NCBI GenBank assembly: GCA_964526785.1
Contig: CAZGMJ010000017.1
Span: 1 to 64,000, forward strand
Direction: 5' to 3'
Source: CAZGMJ01 sp964526785
Lineage (GTDB): Bacteria; Planctomycetota; Phycisphaerae; Sedimentisphaerales; Anaerobacaceae
Length of the DNA: 64,000 nucleotides
Below, in pieces: positions 8,783-17,639 of this stretch; within the stretch, counting starts at the first letter, position 1, and the number at the start of each line of letters is the position of its first letter. A program made the position numbers and the translations under genes. Under the pieces are notes generated by a model. It was given only the letters and a program-made list of their open reading frames with translations, did not search any database and was not told where the DNA came from.

Positions 8783-9805
8783 TCAGGATTTAGATCGCTG
8801 GCCCTGCATGCTCCAGGCGATTTGATACGCCGCACCCAATAGTGCAACAAAGACTAATGCCGAGAACAAGACCATCGAAATCAGCAGGGCTGCCGGTTTC
8901 TGCACGCCGTACAGCGAAAGCAAGACCACCATCAAGGATTCTCGCACGCCGAGGTTGGCGATCGAAATCGGCAGTCTGCCGAGAACGTACAGCATTGCGC
9001 ACAGCCAGACGAATACCGTAACAGGCGCTGTCGCGCCGGCTGCTCCGGCTGCGAGCATATACGTTACGGCCCCTCCGATGAGCGTGTCCACCACGGTCAT
9101 CGAGGCGACCAGCGAATGAAAACGCAGCCCGGCGTTCTGGAAGGTTACGATCTGACCGAGCACGGACTCGGCTTTTGTCCGCATCGCCGGAGGTAGCGGC
9201 CTGAGCAACCACGCGCTCACTTTTATTGCGGCGCCAGCCGTTCTCGTATTGAGAAGCAGAACCACAAAGACCACAACACCCGCCAGGAGAATCCCGCAGA
9301 TTACCGGCAGAACCCATGAGGAAAGCGACGCGTTTGGAAAGAGCACCGCCGGGTCCGTGAGCATCAGTGCCCCCAGCCCGAATATGGTCATTACGACCAT
9401 TGTCGAGAGTTGGTTGTAGACCATGCCGCTGAAGACCTGGCTGCCCCGGCCCGTATCCTTGCGAAGAACATACCACTTAACGCCCGTGCTCAGGATGCCG
9501 GGCAGAACCAGACTGTAGAGGGCCGTCATAACGGTCGCGCCGAAAATCAGACCCGAACGAACATGGCAATCCTGCTTCCGTAACACGACCTGCATCTTGA
9601 TCGAGCGAAGCCAGAACAATGCGACCGTCAGCAACCATACCGCAATGACGTACCGCCACTTCGCCGTTTGCACCGCTTGGCGAAACTCGACAAAATCCAC
9701 CTGGCGAAAGGCCCAGATCAGCAACGCGGCGGTGACGCTTGCTCGAAGAAGAAACTTCAACAGTGACTTGCTGCGAATAGACATGCTGGTAGCGCGGCCT
9801 GTCAT
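8783..9805 (-). CDS. Lysylphosphatidylglycerol synthase TM-region / UPF0104-type membrane protein
   Basis: This is a 340-residue protein with about eight membrane helices and the arrangement of the PF03706 family (AglD/YbhN-like). It has the early WAFRQVDF segment, a LPGILSTGVKWYVL loop near residues 120-132 and the late LGRLPISIANLGVRESLMV signature. Relatives are flippase-like or lipid-modifying membrane proteins often found in surface-glycan clusters. Here it is the last gene of the glycan operon. Its ATG overlaps the stop codon of the upstream methyltransferase by four bases (ATGA), which indicates translational coupling. A role in moving or processing a lipid-linked glycan is inferred from context. 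Confidence 0.8.
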   Translation of the reverse strand: MTGRATSMSIRSKSLLKFLLRASVTAALLIWAFRQVDFVEFRQAVQTAKWRYVIAVWLLTVALFWLRSIKMQVVLRKQDCHVRSGLIFGATVMTALYSLVLPGILSTGVKWYVLRKDTGRGSQVFSGMVYNQLSTMVVMTIFGLGALMLTDPAVLFPNASLSSWVLPVICGILLAGVVVFVVLLLNTRTAGAAIKVSAWLLRPLPPAMRTKAESVLGQIVTFQNAGLRFHSLVASMTVVDTLIGGAVTYMLAAGAAGATAPVTVFVWLCAMLYVLGRLPISIANLGVRESLMVVLLSLYGVQKPAALLISMVLFSALVFVALLGAAYQIAWSMQGQRSKS

Positions 9806-10530
9806 GCGGGCTTCTTTCCCACAACGACCACCTTTCGGAGAAAAGTCAGCTGGCTTTTGTAGAGTTTGTAGCAGAACCTGCTGTTAGGAAATGCTGAGTT
9901 GAGCGAGGCAAATGGCATGTGTCCGATCAACGAGGAGATAACATAGCACGCTATGCCCTCAAACGGCCCGCACGTATGAAAACTCGATGGCTGAGCGAAG
10001 CCTGCGTTGATCAGCAACTGCTCAAGTCTTCTTCTTGTGGTGACATAGTTGTGTGAAAAATCGCAGTTGAAGAAGTGCTTGCGCCAGTTCAGATAATCCG
10101 GTGAGCATATCAGGAATCTGCCCCCCGGCTTAAGGACACCGTGTACCTGTCTTGCAACTTCCATTGCGTCAGGCATCGTGCTCATATGTTCCATCACGTT
10201 GATCATGGCGACTGCATCGAACTGCTTGTCAACTGCCGGCAGTGGAGGGACCATTGCCCTGATAACAGTGGCGCCTCGTTTCTCCAGAGACTCAGCCATG
10301 CACTGATTCGCTTCCACTGCCGTGTAGTCGATACCCTGTTTCAGACAGATGTCGGCGAAATCCCCTCTGCCTGGACCTATTTCAAGAATGCTGGCCCCTT
10401 CGGAGACTTCAGTGGACACAAACAACTTGCGCGCCATGGCTATAACAAGGGATCTGCCGGCTTTCGTCGGGGTATCGCCACGGCTGAAATGGTCGAAGAA
10501 ACCGTCGGTGTTGCCTGACTTGTCTGCCAT
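9802..10530 (-). CDS. Class I SAM-dependent methyltransferase (glycan cluster)
   Basis: The 242-residue cytosolic protein has SAM-binding motif I (ILEIGPGRGDF, about residues 48-58). An acidic residue ends the second strand (YTAVEAN), FDAVAMINVMEHM is motif IV, and GRFLICSPD is a later strand. This is the Methyltransf_11/23 pattern. It sits between another methyltransferase and the UPF0104-type protein in the glycan operon and overlaps the latter by four bases. The likely role is O- or N-methylation of a sugar or lipid in the surface glycan; the acceptor cannot be read from sequence. Confidence 0.8.
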   Translation of the reverse strand: MADKSGNTDGFFDHFSRGDTPTKAGRSLVIAMARKLFVSTEVSEGASILEIGPGRGDFADICLKQGIDYTAVEANQCMAESLEKRGATVIRAMVPPLPAVDKQFDAVAMINVMEHMSTMPDAMEVARQVHGVLKPGGRFLICSPDYLNWRKHFFNCDFSHNYVTTRRRLEQLLINAGFAQPSSFHTCGPFEGIACYVISSLIGHMPFASLNSAFPNSRFCYKLYKSQLTFLRKVVVVGKKPA

Positions 10531-10558
10531 GTCTCTGGTTCCTTGTTATATAGATAGA

Positions 10559-11395
10559 TCAAAGCTCTCTTCTTGCCGCCATTACTCTCTCGTCCGCGCA
10601 TTTGTTTCGGTACGCATTATAGATATCGACACTGTACTGGCTTTTGTATAGCAGATAGTCCTCTCTCAGAATGATACGGAAGCCATTGTTTGCAAGGGTG
10701 TCCTCAATCTTCTCCCATTCAATGTGGTCATCCGCCCAGACGTGGATGTCGCCCTCCCGCTTGTAACGTGGATTCAGAAGCCGCCTCACAATGTGAATAT
10801 AGCCTTTTACGTCTACCAGATAACGCACGTACCGCCGCCAGTCGTATTTCGGTTTGGCTTTTGAAAGAAATTCAACATATTCTTCAGGTCTCTCATAATA
10901 CGACTCCGTCACTTCATGGTCGATGTACACGACACCGCCCGGTTTTGCCACTCGACACATTTCTTGCACCATAGCCATGTAATCCGGTATGTGGTGCAGG
11001 ACCGAGTACGTGGCGACAAAGTCAAATTGGTCGTCGTCAACATTGGACAAGTCGGTGCCGTTGATCTTCAGTGTAGCTACCCGACCGGTGAATGAAAACT
11101 GCTTCTCAACCAACTCAAGGAAACCATCCGACACATCCGCGGAAACCACATGTGCTCCCAGTTCGAGTAAATGTCTTGTCAGGTTCCCCGAACCACAGCC
11201 AATGTCAAGCGCATCAATAGGAGCGTTGCTCGTCCGAACAGCAGAAAGGGAAGACTCCAATGCTCTGCGCAGCCTCTTCTGTTCGATGGGGTTGAATATT
11301 TCGCCGTGACGCATCTCATATTGCCTGGTGACGCGATCGTGTGCTTCAATGTTAAATGTAATCTGCTGTCGACTGTCCACCGTTAGTTTTCTCAT
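10559..11395 (-). CDS. Class I SAM-dependent methyltransferase (glycan cluster)
   Basis: The 278-residue product has motif I as ALDIGCGSGNL (about residues 62-72), the acidic strand-2 end (HVVSADVSDGFL), FDFVATYSVLHHIPD and a GGVVYIDHE strand. These are typical of UbiE/Methyltransf_11 proteins. The C-terminal ~120 residues are Tyr/Arg-rich and probably form the acceptor site. It directly abuts the upstream GT4 gene (the stop codon is immediately followed by ATG), so the two are co-transcribed and probably coupled. It is inferred to methylate a sugar of the operon's glycan. Confidence 0.8.
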   Translation of the reverse strand: MRKLTVDSRQQITFNIEAHDRVTRQYEMRHGEIFNPIEQKRLRRALESSLSAVRTSNAPIDALDIGCGSGNLTRHLLELGAHVVSADVSDGFLELVEKQFSFTGRVATLKINGTDLSNVDDDQFDFVATYSVLHHIPDYMAMVQEMCRVAKPGGVVYIDHEVTESYYERPEEYVEFLSKAKPKYDWRRYVRYLVDVKGYIHIVRRLLNPRYKREGDIHVWADDHIEWEKIEDTLANNGFRIILREDYLLYKSQYSVDIYNAYRNKCADERVMAARREL

Positions 11396-12493
11396 TCAAC
11401 CTGTGCCGAGGTTCTCGTATATCTCAGCGATCCGTTGCATCTGTTTCGTACCATCAAACTCCTGGCAGGACGCTTCGGCATTGCGAACCAGTGATTCGGC
11501 AAGTTCACGATTGGCTGCGAGCTCTTCAACTGCATCTGCAATGCTCTGACCCGTGGTATCCGATAGAAGCAAACCCGTTTTGTGATCTTCTATCAACTCG
11601 GGCAACCCTCCGACGGCCGAGGCGATGACCGGGACCCGCATTCTCATGAATTCGACGGCCACGATTCCGAAAGCTTCCCGCCTGCTAGGAACCACACCGA
11701 TGTCGAACGCGGGCATAAACTCTGCCGGATCCTCGCATAACCCGAGGAAAGAAACATGCGAGTCTACACCGAGATCACTGCACAGCCCTTCGAGAGACTT
11801 CTTTTCAGGCCCGTCTCCAATGATCGCCAAGTGGCAGTGTTTCCCTGTGTCGGTCAGAAGCTTTATCGCATGCAGCAGCAAATCGACGCCCTTGCAGTGA
11901 TCCAGCCTTCCGGCAAACCCGATGACCGTATCCCCTTCACGTATGTTCAGACGTTTCCTCGCATCTTGACGATTGTGCCGGTCCGGGTCAAACCTGCCGA
12001 AGTCAACGAAGTTCTGGATTGTAAGGACCGATTCTGCGGGTATGTCTGCGACCTGGCTTAATCTCTTCGCAGCGGCAGTTGAGTTGGCAATGAAGCCATC
12101 AGCCCGCTTACCCATCAGTCGAAGCAGCCCACGATACAGGCATCCGCTCCCGCCGCGAAAGATCGGGCCGTGTTCATGCAATAGTACTCTGGCTTCGCAG
12201 TTGTGGCCGACAAACAGCCCTGTCGCAATGGATTTCTGCAGATGACAGTGCAGGATGTCTATATGATCGCGATTGCACACTTTTCTGATGGCCCGTAATG
12301 CAAGCGGGCTGTACTTGCCATGAGCCAGGCTAATGGTTGGAGCCTTGATCGGTATCGCTTCTGGATTCGTCCGCAGGGCGCACACGCGCACGTCAAATCT
12401 TTCTTTATCGATTCTCTCTGCGATGTTCTTCACTACGATTGGAGCGCCACCGTAGCCTAAATGATCAATGATGTGCAGTATGCGAATTCTCAT
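11396..12493 (-). CDS. GT4-family glycosyltransferase
   Basis: The 365-residue GT-B enzyme has the N-terminal Rossmann start (RILHIIDHLGYGGAP, the usual glycine-rich acceptor-side loop). It has a mid-protein VIGFAGRLDHCKGVDLLL strand and the donor-site E-X7-E motif in SRREAFGIVAVEFM. This is the GT4 (retaining, nucleotide-sugar-dependent) pattern of enzymes that extend exopolysaccharide or O-antigen chains. It overlaps the upstream GT4 gene by four bases. The sugar and linkage are unknown. Confidence 0.88.
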   Translation of the reverse strand: MRIRILHIIDHLGYGGAPIVVKNIAERIDKERFDVRVCALRTNPEAIPIKAPTISLAHGKYSPLALRAIRKVCNRDHIDILHCHLQKSIATGLFVGHNCEARVLLHEHGPIFRGGSGCLYRGLLRLMGKRADGFIANSTAAAKRLSQVADIPAESVLTIQNFVDFGRFDPDRHNRQDARKRLNIREGDTVIGFAGRLDHCKGVDLLLHAIKLLTDTGKHCHLAIIGDGPEKKSLEGLCSDLGVDSHVSFLGLCEDPAEFMPAFDIGVVPSRREAFGIVAVEFMRMRVPVIASAVGGLPELIEDHKTGLLLSDTTGQSIADAVEELAANRELAESLVRNAEASCQEFDGTKQMQRIAEIYENLGTG

Positions 12494-13638
12494 AAAAGCC
12501 TTCGATACAGTTCCACATACTCATGTGCGGTTCTTGCCCAACTGAACTGTTCCGCACGCTCCCTTGCGGCCAGCGACATTGTGTCGTACAGGTCGGCGTT
12601 CTCTGCCAACTGCCGGATCGCAATCGCCATCTGATCGGCCGTTGCATCCCCGACGACGATGCCGTTGCCGCCGATTAGTTCCTCGGTCCCCTCGCACGCT
12701 GTGGTGATAATCGGCAGCCCGCACGCCATCGCCTCCAGCATGGCGTTGCTCATCCCCTCCTGCATGCTCGCGCTGACGAAGATATCGCTTGCCCGATACA
12801 GCTTCGGCATCTGCCGCGGATCGACGCGCCCGGCCAGACGCACAACCTCGCCCAGGCTCTTGTCCCACACCTCCTGCTGGAGCTGCTGCTGCAACTTCCC
12901 GCCGCCGGCCACCACCAGTCGCACGGCCAAACCGCTCTTGTGCAGCATGCCCACCGCATCTATCAACAAATCCACCCGCTTCGTGGCCGACAGCCTGCCG
13001 ACGGTTACCAGACGCACCGGCTCATACACACGCGGCGTCTCTGCCGGCCGAAAGCGATTCAGGTCGACGCCGTTGGGAATGACCTCGATCCTGGCCGATG
13101 GCTCGAATTCCACAGCTCGCCGCCTGAGCCCCTCGCTGCAGGCCACCAGTTCGGACGCCCGCTCCCAGATGCGCCTGAATACAGGCCCGAGAATCTTGTA
13201 GTCCAGTTGCAGCCGCGCATTACCGCCGGGCACGTCTGAACCCCGCAGCGAGATAACGTACGGCAACTTCTCGGCCCGCCGATAACAAAGCCACCCCGTC
13301 GGAAATCCGAAAAAAGCGTGCGCCAGATCGTACGAATTCTCGCGAACCATCTCCCCGTATCGGCGTCCGGCTTTGAGCAGCCACTTGAGTACCTCCGAAC
13401 GCTTCCAGAAATGCAGATGCGGCTTGCGAATCCCCACCTTATACAGGCGAACATTCTCCGCGAACTGGTGCTCCTGAAAGCCCGGTTCGGGCGCCGACGT
13501 CAACATGTCCACCTCCACGTCATTCCTCCCGGCATATTCGCGCAGCAGACACAGATTCGCGTTGGCCGCACCGCCGCCGATGGGCGGGAATTCGTAGTTG
13601 AGCATCAGTATTCTGATCGGCTTGCTGGCGTCTGTCAT
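12490..13638 (-). CDS. GT4-family glycosyltransferase
   Basis: The 382-residue GT-B enzyme starts with IRILMLNYEFPPIGGGAANA, the N-terminal signature of many GT4 proteins. A VRLVTVGRLSATKRVDLLI strand opens the donor domain, and EGMSNAMLE is the E-X7-E donor motif. The frame is open about 80 codons further upstream, but that extension overlaps the preceding methyltransferase. The ATG at 13638 overlaps that gene's stop by four bases, as elsewhere in this operon, so I take it as the start. Its role is chain extension of the surface glycan; specificity is unknown. Confidence 0.88.
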   Translation of the reverse strand: MTDASKPIRILMLNYEFPPIGGGAANANLCLLREYAGRNDVEVDMLTSAPEPGFQEHQFAENVRLYKVGIRKPHLHFWKRSEVLKWLLKAGRRYGEMVRENSYDLAHAFFGFPTGWLCYRRAEKLPYVISLRGSDVPGGNARLQLDYKILGPVFRRIWERASELVACSEGLRRRAVEFEPSARIEVIPNGVDLNRFRPAETPRVYEPVRLVTVGRLSATKRVDLLIDAVGMLHKSGLAVRLVVAGGGKLQQQLQQEVWDKSLGEVVRLAGRVDPRQMPKLYRASDIFVSASMQEGMSNAMLEAMACGLPIITTACEGTEELIGGNGIVVGDATADQMAIAIRQLAENADLYDTMSLAARERAEQFSWARTAHEYVELYRRLL

Positions 13639-14378
13639 GATACGGATCCGGCTTGCGGATCTCCTTTTTGCCCGATCACATAGAGGTTCGTCTGCAGCCA
13701 CAGCGGCAACCTGCGAAAGTCCACACGCGCGATCAGCCTGCCCGCCGGCCCCAGCTTCCTGAATTTCGCAATCGTGTACGCATTTACGGGATTCATCTTC
13801 TTGAACTGCACGTCGAATCCATGCCGCACCAGTCGCCGCCGCAATTGTCCCGGCGTATGCAGCGAAGGATGGACCCGCCGCCACTTCAGCGATTTATGCG
13901 CAAGCGTCTCGAAAACCACGTTGCTCAGTTTGTTCGGTGTCTGAAACATATAATAGCCGCCCCCCATCAATACCCGCCGTACTTCCTGGACGTGCACGTC
14001 GATCCTTGCGATATGCTCGAACAAATCAAAACTCAGCACCGCGTCGAACGTCGCATCCTCGTAATCGAGCGTCTCGGCCGCCTGCACGTCCAGCCGGATG
14101 TCCCCATACTTCTGCCGTCCGTATTGTATCGCTTCCTGCGATATGTCCACTCCCGTAATGTCGTACCCCTGTTCGCTGAGTGCGTGGACCACCGAGCCGA
14201 TGCCGCAACCGATCTCCAGAATCCGATCTGTCGGCTTGAGCAGTCCGCTGTCTGCGAGGAACTCCAGATTCGTTTCCAGATTGCCGCGCTGCTCCTTGCC
14301 GCGTTGCAGTTCGCTGCGCCAGCCTCGGTCGTATAGCTCTTGTTGTTCTCTCAGTTCATCGTCCACGAAATGCGTCAC
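13635..14378 (-). CDS. Class I SAM-dependent methyltransferase (glycan cluster)
   Basis: The ~247-residue product has motif I ILEIGCGIGSVVHAL, ITGVDISQEAI at the end of strand 2, FDAVLSFDLFEHI as motif IV and GGGYYMFQTPNK after it. This is a Methyltransf_11/23-type fold, the third methyltransferase of this operon. The open frame begins at 14519, inside the preceding gene. A GTG at 14378 lies just after that gene's stop and follows a GGAG, so I prefer it, giving an N-terminus VTHFVDDEL. Translation is coupled to the downstream GT4 gene by an ATGA overlap. Confidence 0.75.
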   Translation of the reverse strand: MTHFVDDELREQQELYDRGWRSELQRGKEQRGNLETNLEFLADSGLLKPTDRILEIGCGIGSVVHALSEQGYDITGVDISQEAIQYGRQKYGDIRLDVQAAETLDYEDATFDAVLSFDLFEHIARIDVHVQEVRRVLMGGGYYMFQTPNKLSNVVFETLAHKSLKWRRVHPSLHTPGQLRRRLVRHGFDVQFKKMNPVNAYTIAKFRKLGPAGRLIARVDFRRLPLWLQTNLYVIGQKGDPQAGSVS

Positions 14379-14401
14379 TGCTCCAGGTGATGCAATGAAA
14401 T

Positions 14402-16387
14402 CTACTGCTGCCGCTCGAACAACACATGCTGGCCGAAGGCCCCGACAATCCGATAGTTCTCCATTACGTATTGTCGAAACGGCCTCATGGCTTCGAATCG
14501 TTCTGCCTCGTCCGGCCACTTAGCAGCCAGTTTCGCCTTGTACGCGGACTCGAATCGCGCTACCGCCGCTGGCCTATCCGCTCGTACGAACCCCTCTTTG
14601 GTCAAGTCGCCGGGGCCGACGCCGTACGCCCGCAGAAGCACTCGCTGCCATTGCGAACGATCCTTGGGCAGACCGCCGACATACCTCAGCAGTTGCACTC
14701 CATTTCTGATGCTGAGCCACAATTCCAACGGGGGTCTGTCCCACGGGAAATGCACCTTATATGTATCGACGATAAATTTGGGCGGATCCTTGCTGAATGC
14801 GTTCAGGATTTCCTCGACCCGCTCGCCCAACTGTGCGGGCGTCAGGGTGTGCATCGTTCCTTCGAACGCCTTCGGCGCCGGGCTGAGCCTCTCTGCGGCA
14901 ACATAGATGCCGGGATACCAACCCCAGACGTACATGCCATCGCCCCGGTCCGAGCGCTGTCGTATGAAGTCTCCGACCTGCTCCCATGAACCGCGATAGT
15001 CCCGTTCGTTGCGCAGTTGTACATCTCGCAGTTTTTGGACATATCCCCGCCTGCGCTCTGGCTCACCCGTTTGCGGGTCTGTATATGCTGTGCCCGAATG
15101 AGGACTGCTGGCAATGCCGAAGAAGATGTGCCCCGACAGGATAAACATGACAATGACGCCGAAGAGTCCGATAACCGCCCACTTGGCCTTATTCTCGGCT
15201 CGAACATAGCGTTCGGCGTACAGCGCCATCGGATAGCCCGCCAGCATCGCCGCCGAGGCGTTGAGCGGTAGATAATACTGCTCGTACGAACGCGGGCTGA
15301 TCCAGATGAACACCATGTCCAGTATCCACCACACGCCGAACAGCAGCACGAAAGGATCGTAGGACCGCGGCTCTATCTTCACCTTCGAAAATGCTGACAG
15401 CACGAAGCGAACCAGCCGCGACAGCAGTCCGAGAATCGCCAGTGCGATAGGCAGTATTAGAATTGCATAGTACCTCAGTACACGACCGGCCAGTTCCGAG
15501 AATGACATAGCCTCCCGGCTGGCGGAGATGTAGTCCGCGGATTGCGCCTCTTCGGCACCGGCGTGCACCATCCGACTGGCCAGCGTATCCCAGATCACCT
15601 GATAAGGCAGAGCCATATCGATATCCCATCCGATCATCCAGATATACGCCGGTGCGATTGCGACCACTGCCCCGATGCCGAGCCAGAGCACGTCCGCTCC
15701 CATCTGCTTCCACGTTCTGTGTTTCAGTAACGGCTGGGCAAGCACAAAGAGCCCGATCGCCCCGACGGCCGAGAGTCCTGTCGGTTTGAACAGAGGCGCC
15801 CAGATCAGGAACGCTCCCGACATCATCGCGCAGTAACGACAGTCCTTGAGGCGATACAGCACGAAAAAGCAAACGCCCAGAATCATAAAGGCGATCATGT
15901 ACTGCTCTTTGACATTTCCGAATTTGGCGATTACCGGTGCAGAAAGATACACCGACGCCACGATCACACCCACCGCCGCGGCGAGTCTGCCGAAGAGTTT
16001 GCGCATCGTCACAAACATCAGAATCAGCGCTGCGGCCTGGAAGAACATCTGGATCAGCTTGGGCCCCATTTCATTATACCCGAACAGCGCCACGCCCAGC
16101 ATATTGACCAGTAGTGTACCCAACTGGGCGCTCGGCTTTTCTTCGACGCCGATCTCCGCTCCGCTGAGTATCTTCTCCGCCGAATAGACATAGGAACCGC
16201 TGTCAAACGCCCCAGGCGAGTTGAACTCGAAGTACTTTCCCAGCGTGAAGGGGACACCCGCAAGAATAACTACCGTGCCGTAAATCAGCAGCGTACGAAA
16301 CAGTTTGTTGTTTCGCTGCGGCCGCTCGGGCGGCGCCGCCGGGCGCCGCTTGGGATGTCTACTCGTTCGATGTGATTTGCTCATCAC
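14402..16387 (-). CDS. GT39/ArnT-like membrane glycosyltransferase
   Basis: The 661-residue multi-pass protein has a basic N-terminus, about 10-12 hydrophobic helices up to roughly residue 430, and a C-terminal soluble domain of about 220 residues. The first extracytoplasmic loop follows the first helix and contains GSYVYSAEKIL, in the place where GT39/GT-C enzymes carry acidic catalytic residues. Overall layout matches the DUF2029/GT39 PMT-like group, which transfers sugars from polyprenyl-phosphate donors on the outer face of the membrane. The 29-bp overlap with the GT2 gene upstream links it to a probable donor-making enzyme. The ATG at 16384 is an alternative start. Confidence 0.75.
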   Translation of the reverse strand: MMSKSHRTSRHPKRRPAAPPERPQRNNKLFRTLLIYGTVVILAGVPFTLGKYFEFNSPGAFDSGSYVYSAEKILSGAEIGVEEKPSAQLGTLLVNMLGVALFGYNEMGPKLIQMFFQAAALILMFVTMRKLFGRLAAAVGVIVASVYLSAPVIAKFGNVKEQYMIAFMILGVCFFVLYRLKDCRYCAMMSGAFLIWAPLFKPTGLSAVGAIGLFVLAQPLLKHRTWKQMGADVLWLGIGAVVAIAPAYIWMIGWDIDMALPYQVIWDTLASRMVHAGAEEAQSADYISASREAMSFSELAGRVLRYYAILILPIALAILGLLSRLVRFVLSAFSKVKIEPRSYDPFVLLFGVWWILDMVFIWISPRSYEQYYLPLNASAAMLAGYPMALYAERYVRAENKAKWAVIGLFGVIVMFILSGHIFFGIASSPHSGTAYTDPQTGEPERRRGYVQKLRDVQLRNERDYRGSWEQVGDFIRQRSDRGDGMYVWGWYPGIYVAAERLSPAPKAFEGTMHTLTPAQLGERVEEILNAFSKDPPKFIVDTYKVHFPWDRPPLELWLSIRNGVQLLRYVGGLPKDRSQWQRVLLRAYGVGPGDLTKEGFVRADRPAAVARFESAYKAKLAAKWPDEAERFEAMRPFRQYVMENYRIVGAFGQHVLFERQQ

Positions 16388-17357
16388 GTTGTCCCGTCCT
16401 TGTCGAAGAATCGAGTATCTCCCGGATGACGTATGTTGGCCGGTCCTGCGACTCGTGGTATGTCCGAACCAGCAGTTCGGCCAGCAGGCCCATCAGAATG
16501 AATTGTACGGTCGTAATGAACAACACCGCCGCCAGAATCAGCAACGGATTGCCGCTCATATCGAAGCCGCGTGCGATCTTCTGGTACAGAACGATCACGC
16601 CGAGTATCACCGCTCCCAAAGCCCCCGCCAGACCGAGACCGCCGAAGACGTATATCGGCTTCGTGGAAAACGAACCCAGGAACTTCACCGTCATCAAATC
16701 CAGCACAACCTTCCAGGTCCGGGCCAGGCCATACTTGGCGCGCCCCGCCGTTCGGGGCCGATGATTGACCACCATCTCGGCGATCCGGGCTCCGCTCCAA
16801 CTCGCCAGCGCCGGGATAAAACGATGCATCTCTCCGTACAGCCGTGTCTCATCCAGCACGCTCTTGCGATACGCCTTGAGCGTACAGCCAAAATCGTGCA
16901 GCGGGACACCCGTACTCCGCGCTATCAGCCAGTTTGCCACCTTCGAGGGAAGCAGACGGGTCAGAGCGTGATCGTGACGCTGCTTCCGCCAGCCGCTGAC
17001 GATGTCAAAGCCCTCATCGAGTTTTCCGACCATCGCGGGAATGTCCGCCGGGTCGTTCTGCAGGTCGGCATCCATCGCCACGACGATCTGTCCCCGGGCG
17101 TGGTCGAACCCCGCGCTCAGCGCAGGTGTCTGGCCGAAGTTCCGTCGAAAACGGATAACGCGCACGCGAGAATCCTGTTCGTGCAATTCGCCGAGCAACT
17201 CGAAGCTCCCGTCCGTGCTGCCGTCATCAACGAACAGAATCTCATATTCGTACCGCCCGGCCAGCGTCTCAGTAATCTGCCGGTGCAGCGGACGAATGTT
17301 CTCCTGCTCGTCAAGCAGCGGAACCACGACTGAAATCTCAATGTTCTTTGGACCCAT
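16359..17357 (-). CDS. GT2 glycosyltransferase, polyprenyl-phosphate sugar synthase type (DPM1/ArnC-like)
   Basis: The 332-residue product has an N-terminal GT-A domain with SVVVPLLDEQEN, FVDDGSTDGS and the metal/donor-binding AMDADLQNDP (DxD-like). Two C-terminal membrane helices follow (about 245-275 and 285-315). This is the layout of bacterial enzymes that put a sugar on undecaprenyl phosphate. It is the first gene of the eight-gene operon and overlaps the GT39-like gene, which would use the product. The frame opens at 17405, but the promoter found here places transcription start near 17384, so the ATG at 17357 (MGPKNIEIS) is preferred. Confidence 0.9.
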   Translation of the reverse strand: MGPKNIEISVVVPLLDEQENIRPLHRQITETLAGRYEYEILFVDDGSTDGSFELLGELHEQDSRVRVIRFRRNFGQTPALSAGFDHARGQIVVAMDADLQNDPADIPAMVGKLDEGFDIVSGWRKQRHDHALTRLLPSKVANWLIARSTGVPLHDFGCTLKAYRKSVLDETRLYGEMHRFIPALASWSGARIAEMVVNHRPRTAGRAKYGLARTWKVVLDLMTVKFLGSFSTKPIYVFGGLGLAGALGAVILGVIVLYQKIARGFDMSGNPLLILAAVLFITTVQFILMGLLAELLVRTYHESQDRPTYVIREILDSSTRTGQRDEQITSNE

Positions 17358-17390
17358 AACACGTTTTATGATCGGTACTTGTATCGCAAT

Positions 17391-17419
17391 ATCGTACCAT
17401 CGCACGCCTGGTCACGCAA
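17391..17419 (-). promoter_or_regulatory. Probable promoter of the eight-gene glycan operon
   Basis: Minus strand: TTGCGT (-35, 17414-17419), 17-bp spacer, TACGAT (-10, 17391-17396), placing transcription start about 27 bases upstream of the chosen ATG. Confidence 0.45.
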
Positions 17420-17639
17420 GCAGGCCCCGGGTACGCAATTACAGAGCCGCCAATGTAGGATATCGGCGACGGCAGCGTGGGCAGGCAAGGAAAAAAGGCT
17501 GCGGCCCCGCACTGCATGTTTTGATCTCTTTGAACTGGTGTTATCATAGCTCTGCGTGGCGTTGTCGCGATTGGCGGTGCAGAGGGCTGATTCGGCCGAC
17601 AACGCGAGTTTCTTACCTGCAACGATAGAGGAGTACGAA

